The notes under the pieces are model-generated. The model was not told where the DNA came from. It did not search any database and worked only from the letters and a program-made list of their open reading frames with translations. DNA of 64,000 bases from Pyrenophora tritici-repentis (lineage: Eukaryota > Ascomycota > Dothideomycetes > Pleosporales > Pleosporaceae). Below, one piece after another: positions 58,901-64,000 of the stretch (position 1 is the stretch's first letter; every line of letters begins with the position of its first letter). The stretch covers positions 1,922,001 to 1,986,000 of the forward strand of contig NC_089393.1 of the NCBI RefSeq assembly GCF_003171515.1, given 5' to 3'. The translations under genes and the position numbers were made by a program.

Positions 58901-59382
58901 TTGACGGCGTCCTTTGAGGCAAACTGGGCGTACAGCTGCACAATTTCCTCGTACTTTTTGATGTAGTCCTGGTCGGCGGCCAGGGCGGCGGGCTCCTGGT
59001 GGGCGCATAGAGCCTCAAAGGTCGGCACAGATTCCTCCACCATGGTGACATCGTTGGAGTTGAGGATGGTGCGCAGGATATGCAGCACCGCGCCCGCATA
59101 CAGCGGGAGGTCGCGCGGGCACTTTTCGATGAGGGCCTTGACTATTTGCAGCGTGACCTGGATGTTGCCTGTCCGGACCTTCCACACATCTTTTGTGGCG
59201 CGCTTGTCGAGGAAGTCGACGACCTTTTGCAGCTTACTGCGGCGCGTGCTCGCATAGTAGAGGAGGTAGCTCAGCTCGCTCGAGTTTGCCTTTGCGTCGG
59301 CATTGTTCTTCTGCACCTTCGGGTAGCACTTGAGGACCAGGACCTGGTGCTTAGGGCGACAGGCCTGGCGCGCGGCGTTCAT
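55927..59382 (-). CDS. efr3: Plasma-membrane protein EFR3
   Basis: A single 1151-residue frame. The N-terminus MNAARQACRPKHQVLVLKCYPKVQKN carries the Cys residues expected to be palmitoylated plus a basic patch, followed by the family signature NSSELSYLLYYASTRRSKLQKV. The first ~750 residues form a long series of helical, HEAT/ARM-like repeats; the last ~350 residues are Ser/Pro-rich and disordered (SPNRSRSPGATPNSSSSLR and similar). In yeast Efr3 anchors the Stt4 phosphatidylinositol 4-kinase complex with Ypp1 at plasma-membrane patches, supporting PI4P synthesis. No intron interrupts the frame. ATG 59382 is the first in frame and gives the conserved N-terminus. Confidence 0.94.
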   Translation of the reverse strand: MNAARQACRPKHQVLVLKCYPKVQKNNADAKANSSELSYLLYYASTRRSKLQKVVDFLDKRATKDVWKVRTGNIQVTLQIVKALIEKCPRDLPLYAGAVLHILRTILNSNDVTMVEESVPTFEALCAHQEPAALAADQDYIKKYEEIVQLYAQFASKDAVKTAKAPVSWPVAIRYRKAGLQALNAVASSESLGSETGRQLAVVIPVILLNVHSESGAYLKRLEAREAAKGDHEKELASRRRQSVSTARTDDDDGDPVAASGTTEDADKLAEEEVGVLALHALRSIFQGVNRGQLRLATTAVLQFITLHVKSPEGMPPSEASHWATTLMAMICAWVPVQDRYTVLVGAVEALVRSPIVEEDLERQLLLATVIDYLLASTINFIGLSVMDVLVGLISHSLLLLQLGGPGSNITPHHQQTTSVMSEKEAGDQAMTNNLAGVVMEVVNKPSEARLQLLDTVQKCMADLATHVYYTDQISDMVEAILSRLKPSRLSSVSTTAEAIQNPEGAVEAVADSVSMQEKTHVDRFFSFETARITALEAVKAIIKTANARRPDGSTASVSRSKVGVSVWEGTQWLLRDPSGQVRKAYVDALVTWLDTEKDKEDLKIVDNYRRKEKDHEKNSLARRAASNASAREKVPRRGKDTFLPLLHLAVYENALFYIDSEADYLLLHLLLTTLVNRLGVNAARTGLPMIMRLQEDIVAVEDPAVKLRLGSLVHGYLWALSMTLDFEVTSVGRALHNEITRRNQKGLWMKSVRVPPMPIDLIETPHPTPAAVPSEIVQSEALRPFDNREALVEKISEGYSTSLYSPPSSPPGSPPHTMQISSSIPTIHQPVQPASHKNAPELPFKVREDLLADWTRDVCLAAHTKDSSSASMTGSRSGTHYTKNNFLGVNIPNGNLDSGANSPIPSPRRAASKPRSAAYGLVGRLSSPNRSRSPGATPNSSSSLRSTVRVDDLKRALSTSHGGAPRTGYSQRAPSFRHHESSSDHASTTSDSLISVHSLSDASFITTNPTESQQLPNSADSPTTPAAISTPRPLTASSSMSHAQQSRESAYTMDNLPPVPPIPEDFTNGHSDTRDFARPKTAPNGSAANKSRSIKSGVSRGRSGDRRRRGSEIKSSLGSKPDFSGFLDSIGVGDEDEEGEGGEVVGKAPY

Positions 59383-59988
59383 TGAAACTCAAGGGGGGAG
59401 GGCGACGTTGCGGGCTTCGAGGCGACGTAAGCGTGCAGCGAGTGGAATAACGATGCAAGGCAGCCTGGGACACGGCTGCGGCGACAGCGACGGCGACGGC
59501 GGGGTGCGGGATGATGATTAGGATATTAAAGGAATTGGATGAGCCGCGTTCTTTCAGCCTCGTTGCATTGTTCAGGGTCAAGAGTCACGGGCAGGCATCT
59601 ACTGCGGACGGGCGCGGAGAGGGGAGAATAGTCTAGCACAACAAGGTGTGGGTGTGGGTACAGATGCATGTCCGGCCGCATCCAGGTCCGTCCAGCGACC
59701 CAGAAATGTGGTCACTGCCCAAACTTGTGTCCCGTCAGCCCTAACCACCACCCCAAGCCCCATCGAGTGCCCCCAAACATAGTCTGCACTCTTAGTTTAG
59801 TGCCAAAACCCACCGTCATCATTGCTGCCAAAACCCCCCTTCACTACATATACGCCTGAAACGAGCCAGTCGTGTGGCACGCGAGCGGTGCACTGCCGTC
59901 AAACGCGCTTAGCTAGACTACTTGCATTTATTCTTCTTCTTATTGTACATTTACATCTTCTACACAAGACCACAGCAGCCCCTGGATC
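59383..59988. other. Intergenic, EFR3 promoter
   Basis: About 600 bp upstream of EFR3 and downstream of the next minus-strand gene. GC-rich on the EFR3 side with a GGCGAC-type run near 59480. No gene seen. Confidence 0.5.
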
Positions 59989-61206
59989 CTAATGCCTCCT
60001 GGTCTTTCCGCGCCGATGCCTCCACGGCTCGCTACCTTCCTTTGGTACCGTTACAGGCTCATACCTGATGAGCGGCTGCTGAAGCGCTTCTTCTGTGTCT
60101 GGCACCAAGAACTTGTCCGTCTCTGCGTCTCTTGCCAACCACTTCTTCTCCTCGCCACCATACGTCACATCCCCACCACTAGCATATTTCATCCGAGCCT
60201 GCACCTTGGGAAGCCCCGTGTTTTGCGAGTAGTTCAGATTGCCCGTCTCCATTAGTTGCTGACGCATGACCTTTGGCAGCATGGCTTGTTGGCCCTTTTC
60301 GATTGACATCTCCACTGAGCGCTTCACTGTAAACAGCCGCTTCGTATATTCCGTTTTGGTCTGATTCTTGGTCGGCATCGCCATGACCCACTGCACGATA
60401 CGTCCATCACTGACCGGGTCGACCAGGTAATATGCTCCTGCAGGCATCGACTTGAGAATAAAGTCCGGTCGTAGATGCGGGAAACGGGCGTGTACCCACG
60501 GCCAGACTTCAGGATCGCCTGCCCGGATTCTCTCCTCCTTGGTGAGCTTTGAATTCTGCATTCGTATGCGCATCTCGACAGGGCAGCCATTCTCAAGAAA
60601 TTGGTATGCGCGATCCATGCACATCCTGACATAGTCCGGTGGGGACGCTATGGTGAATATGACGACTTTTAGAGGTCCTAGGTTGTTGAACTTGTTCATC
60701 GCTGTTGCGTGCTTGATGGGAACGCTGTGGGTATGGCTTTTCAAGAGAGCCATGTTCCGATATTCCTCAATTATTTCCGGGTCTGCTCGTATCTTCGGTA
60801 TCGTCTTCTTCTCCATACCTTTCAAACAATAGAGCAACTGTCCATCTCGCATGTGCTTATTGTACAGCGTCTTCAACGAGATATTTTCCGCTATCAGCTT
60901 GTGGTCATTCAAGTTCTTCTTGGCCTCGTATAGATTGATGCGGTGCGTCGAATCTTCTCTTGGTGACGCTTTTTGCACGTCGTATCTGTCAAAAGTAAGG
61001 ACCTTGTGTTGTCCAAGCACCGTTAGGGACCGAGCAGTTTTGTAGAGATTGAGCGCACGGCGTTGCTCTACGCATTGCGAAGGACGGGCGGCGCAGACTG
61101 CATATTGCGGGCGATGAAACGTTTGTAGGGACTTGAGCGAGATTCTAATCGGCGGTAAGAGGAGCGATCGAAACTCGACGGTCGATAGGCGTATGGCTGG
61201 TGACAT
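59989..61206 (-). CDS. Probable mitochondrial protein, tentatively translation initiation factor IF3-like
   Basis: 405 residues, one exon. The N-terminus (MSPAIRLSTVEFRSLLLPPIRISLKSL) is basic, hydroxylated and acid-poor, as in a mitochondrial presequence. Later segments loosely follow the IF3 layout: an N-terminal-domain-like part with LIAENISLKTLYNKHMRDGQLLYCL, a charged linker, and a C-terminal-domain-like part LKVVIFTIASPPDYVRMCMDRAYQFLENGCPVEMRIRMQNSK, recalling the IF3 pattern of a hydrophobic strand, helix with FLE-G and strand with R. The C-terminal ~130 residues are extra. The resemblance was judged by eye only; a fungal-specific mitochondrial protein is the alternative. Confidence 0.6.
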   Translation of the reverse strand: MSPAIRLSTVEFRSLLLPPIRISLKSLQTFHRPQYAVCAARPSQCVEQRRALNLYKTARSLTVLGQHKVLTFDRYDVQKASPREDSTHRINLYEAKKNLNDHKLIAENISLKTLYNKHMRDGQLLYCLKGMEKKTIPKIRADPEIIEEYRNMALLKSHTHSVPIKHATAMNKFNNLGPLKVVIFTIASPPDYVRMCMDRAYQFLENGCPVEMRIRMQNSKLTKEERIRAGDPEVWPWVHARFPHLRPDFILKSMPAGAYYLVDPVSDGRIVQWVMAMPTKNQTKTEYTKRLFTVKRSVEMSIEKGQQAMLPKVMRQQLMETGNLNYSQNTGLPKVQARMKYASGGDVTYGGEEKKWLARDAETDKFLVPDTEEALQQPLIRYEPVTVPKEGSEPWRHRRGKTRRH

Positions 61207-61460
61207 TGCGGTGCCTGCGGTGCCTTCGATGTGATTCGAACTTGGTGATCACTTTTTTTGGATGAGGCCGCAACCGCAACGCTAGCCTTTTGTGGGCTAG
61301 TCTGGCACGGGCACACCTACTTATGTACCCTTGCCCGCAGACAAACAGCAACTAAATCTCATCCATCGGGACACCGTCAATCTTCATTTGCTATAACACC
61401 ATCCATACACACCAAGGTTCAATCATTCTACATATACAATGGAAGCCGGCAAATCTCTAC

Positions 61461-63331
61461 CTACTTCCACACCGGCGGCGAAAACAAGGGCCCAGTCTCA
61501 TCGCTGCTTCGATACTGCATCCCACTCCCAAGTGGGAAAACCTCTTCCCAATTAATTCCTGTGCTGAAGTCTGCCCACACCTGGTTGTTCCAGGCTGCAT
61601 GTCCGAAGCCATTAATAGATTCCAAGGGCTGCGAGGTGTACTCTGTTGGATGGTCAATGACCGGAACGTTCAAGATATCAGAGGGCGGTTGTGGAACCGG
61701 GAAAGATGACCCCTGGGCCAATAATGTGGGTACAAGTGCCGAGGTGGCTTGATGCGAGCTGCTTGTTGAGCTACCGCTAGCACGTCGCTCTGTGTTGAGG
61801 CTCTGTATGCTCGGCGGTTGCGCTTGGTTTAGCAGTTCATGTTCGCAGCGGCGGATGATGCCAGCTACGCGTTGCAAAAGCTCTTGCTCGACCGAGTTGG
61901 GTACATTTCCAGCTTCAATGAGTAGCTCCTCCTGCACACGACGAAGTAGGTCTCGACGAAAGCGTCGGGATGCTTCGCTCGGCGAGTCGCAATCATAGAC
62001 TAACACGCGTAAGCAGCTTGTACATTTATTGGCTGTATAGACGTGACTCACAGGGCGACGGAATGTCCGCAACAGGAACATCTGGAAATAGTACCAAGTA
62101 CACTTCCCTCCATTTGTCCTCCTCCAACCTCGAGCCAGTCGCACGTTTCCTCAGCGTCCTCATCGTCTCTCTATCAATTCCTTCGATGTTTTGTGGCGGA
62201 GATACTTCGCATTCCCTCGAACGCACATGGATTAATTGTTCCTTATCCGATTCGAATGTCGCATAGCAAATTGGACAAACAATTGGTTGCGAATGCGATC
62301 GGTACAGATGCTCTTTCATCCTATGTACGGTAGCCCAGCCAGGTCCGGGACATGTACGTCTGCTCCGATAGCGGTCTGGATCGTGTTTGTAGTATGGACA
62401 CGCAAACCGTGCACCGGTTTCAGATCCATCGATAGTAACCCCAGATCCACGGCGGCGTTTGTTTGGCCCATCTTCATCTTCGTCTTCGGGCGGCGGAGTT
62501 CCTTGCTGACGGAAATTGCGTTTGGATCCGGTGGAAACTGACGTTTTGCGACTGCTTTGCCCTGACGTTGATGCAGCTCCAGCCCGGCTGTGTGCGCTGC
62601 TGCTGCTGCTCCCGGCGCACTGATTGTAAGCCGCCTGTCGCAGACTGACTTCAATCTTTCTCATAATCAAATCGATAATCTTAAAGGTGGACATTGGGTG
62701 TTGAGCAGATGGAAGCTCCTTTTCATGCCCCTCATCGTCGCTGATATCTGTGCTTGTGTACATATCGCAGCTGCTTGTGGACGAAAGTGAAGTGATGGAT
62801 AGCACACGTTGATCCGGCCGGCGAGACGGGAAGTTATCATCTATCCATTTCTCTATATCTTCCTCTTGGGATGGTGTCTGGTTTTCTAGGTTTTCCCCGT
62901 GTGGAGAACTGAGAACTGTCTCCAATACAACAGTGACGTCCGGCTCAGACTGTGGAGTGGTCCGACTCGTAAGAGCTTCGGCAGGGTTACGGGTGATAAT
63001 TTGGCGATCGGGTAACCATGATCTATAGAAGCTGTTGTATCTTTTGCAGGAGGTGCTATTATTGTTGACGAGAATGCTCGGCACGCATGAAAGGGGCGTG
63101 GCAAGATTGTCTGTTGTAATGTCAGCGACCTGAGCGCTGGGTGCACCCAGTGGAAGGCATGCCCTGTTCCAACCAATTCATTTCCAAGGGCGAGAGAGAA
63201 TCAAGGTCGCTGTTATACCCAGAATCACGGGTCCTTGATGATGACAACGAATCTCTTCTGCATGGCTGATTGTTCATGCTCAGCTTCGGAAGGCTGGTTT
63301 GCGCATATGTGATTGACGTTAGGGCCTCCAT
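61461..63331 (-). CDS. C2H2-type zinc finger protein of a fungal family
   Basis: Best model has three exons: 63331-63147, 63055-62052 and 61999-61461, 575 residues. The last intron (52 nt, GTGAGT...GTTAG) is well supported because it joins ADIPSP to FYDCDSPSEASRRFRRDLL. The first intron (GTGCAC...AATAATAG, 91 nt) is the best in-phase choice but weak, so the N-terminus is uncertain. Ser-rich N-terminus, then KRRR near GPNKRRRGSG, then ARFACPYYKHDPDRYRSRRTCPGPGW, ATVHRMKEHLYRSH and PIVCPICYATFESDKEQLIHVRSREC, the atypical double C2H2 arrangement common in filamentous ascomycetes. A helical region and a Gln/Ser/Pro-rich tail follow. A nuclear DNA-binding role is possible but unproven for this family. 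Confidence 0.75.
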
Positions 63332-64000
63332 TGCGCAAGGTGGTAGCAGGTAGAACTGTTATCGCAATTGCTCGAACTTGCAATTTGAATAACAAGGTGC
63401 AGAGCAGAGGGGAAGAGGCGACATCGTTGTTAAGTGGCATTAAAAGGCTGATGCCTAAGAGGCCGTCATGAGCATTGCAACCCAATTGCGCGAATGCGCA
63501 AATTTGGGATCGAGTAGCAGCTGAAGCTTCCCGTGATATGTCATCAGCCGTGTACCAGGCACATGGCACGGATTTCCCAATCGCCTCTGTACGTCCCGCG
63601 CCGGGGTGGCTGAGTAGTATTGGAGAGTGAGTTGTCGTTGCACACCGGTGGCATACAAGGGGGCATCGACCAATGAACCACGTGGAGGATGAACGCTAGT
63701 AACGAATCGGAATGTGGGGCTAGATTCACCTTATTCATCTATCAAATGTAAAAACTCGCTTTCTCAAGGTCAGCTGCACAGCCGAGGTAGTCCGCCAAAT
63801 ATCCTATCCAGCTACATACTATACATAGATCATCCCACTGCAGATCTGGTGGATATCTGCAGTGCCCTACTTTGCCTTGTTCATGGCAAAATATACACGC
63901 TTAGAAACCTTCCGCTAGTAAGTGATGACCGAAAAGCCTGGAGCCTGGAACAGCCCAACGATCTTGTGTCATCATCTTTACCCTACCCATCAAGGCCTTG
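63332..64000. other. Right edge, no gene seen
   Basis: About 670 bp upstream of the C2H2 gene. Overlapping minus-strand frames of 60-110 codons show no signature; it likely holds the promoter and 5' UTR. Confidence 0.45.

Overview
This window looks like a nuclear segment of a filamentous ascomycete, most likely a pleosporalean Dothideomycete. Genes have few, short introns (43-106 nt) with GTRNGT-like donors and CTAAC-like branch points. The tRNA carries a tiny anticodon-loop intron. The housekeeping set (RRP36, GPI13/PIG-O, EFR3, a PUF3-like protein, a SPATA20/YyaL-type protein) is typical of filamentous ascomycetes, and the transposons are a fungal Ty1/copia element plus a hAT-like MITE. The organism assignment is inference from gene style; no marker gene identifies the genus.

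Layout. 1-4.6 kb: a copia retrotransposon whose reading frame is open from the window edge, followed by its 3' LTR. 4.6-8.2 kb: no gene seen. 8.2-9.7 kb: a disordered unknown protein. 9.7-13.7 kb: gene-poor, with simple repeats. 13.7-26.1 kb: a gene-dense conserved block holding a BTB protein, a secreted M28 glutamate-carboxypeptidase-like enzyme, RRP36 divergent from a FCP1-like HAD protein, an intron-bearing tRNA-Ile(AAU), and a mitochondrial-looking SPATA20 homologue. 28.3-29.1 kb: a secreted CAP/PR-1 protein. 31.2-32.7 kb: three tandem small cysteine-rich secreted-protein genes in different states of preservation (first intact, second apparently altered at its splice sites, third broken). 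33.6-33.9 kb: a solo LTR with a 162-bp MITE inside it. 36-38.9 kb: a PUF3-like RNA-binding protein. 42.4-46.9 kb: a small single-pass membrane protein and GPI13. 47.8-49.5 kb: an unknown 564-residue protein. 50.3 kb: a solo LTR. 51.6-53.4 kb: a decayed Ser-rich gene. 53.8-54.6 kb: an unknown protein. 55.3 kb: another solo LTR. 55.9-63.3 kb: EFR3, a possible mitochondrial IF3-like protein, and a C2H2-type protein.

Reading across. The conserved blocks are interrupted by gene-poor stretches that hold nearly all the mobile-element copies, the cysteine-rich cluster and the decayed gene. One copia LTR family accounts for four insertions here (one internal-region-bearing copy, three solo LTRs), and all three solo LTRs keep perfect 5-bp target duplications. 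The cluster of secreted proteins next to a CAP protein is the most accessory-looking part and the best candidate for host- or environment-facing function, but I found no direct evidence of what it does. Exon coordinates given below were derived by reading splice signals by eye.
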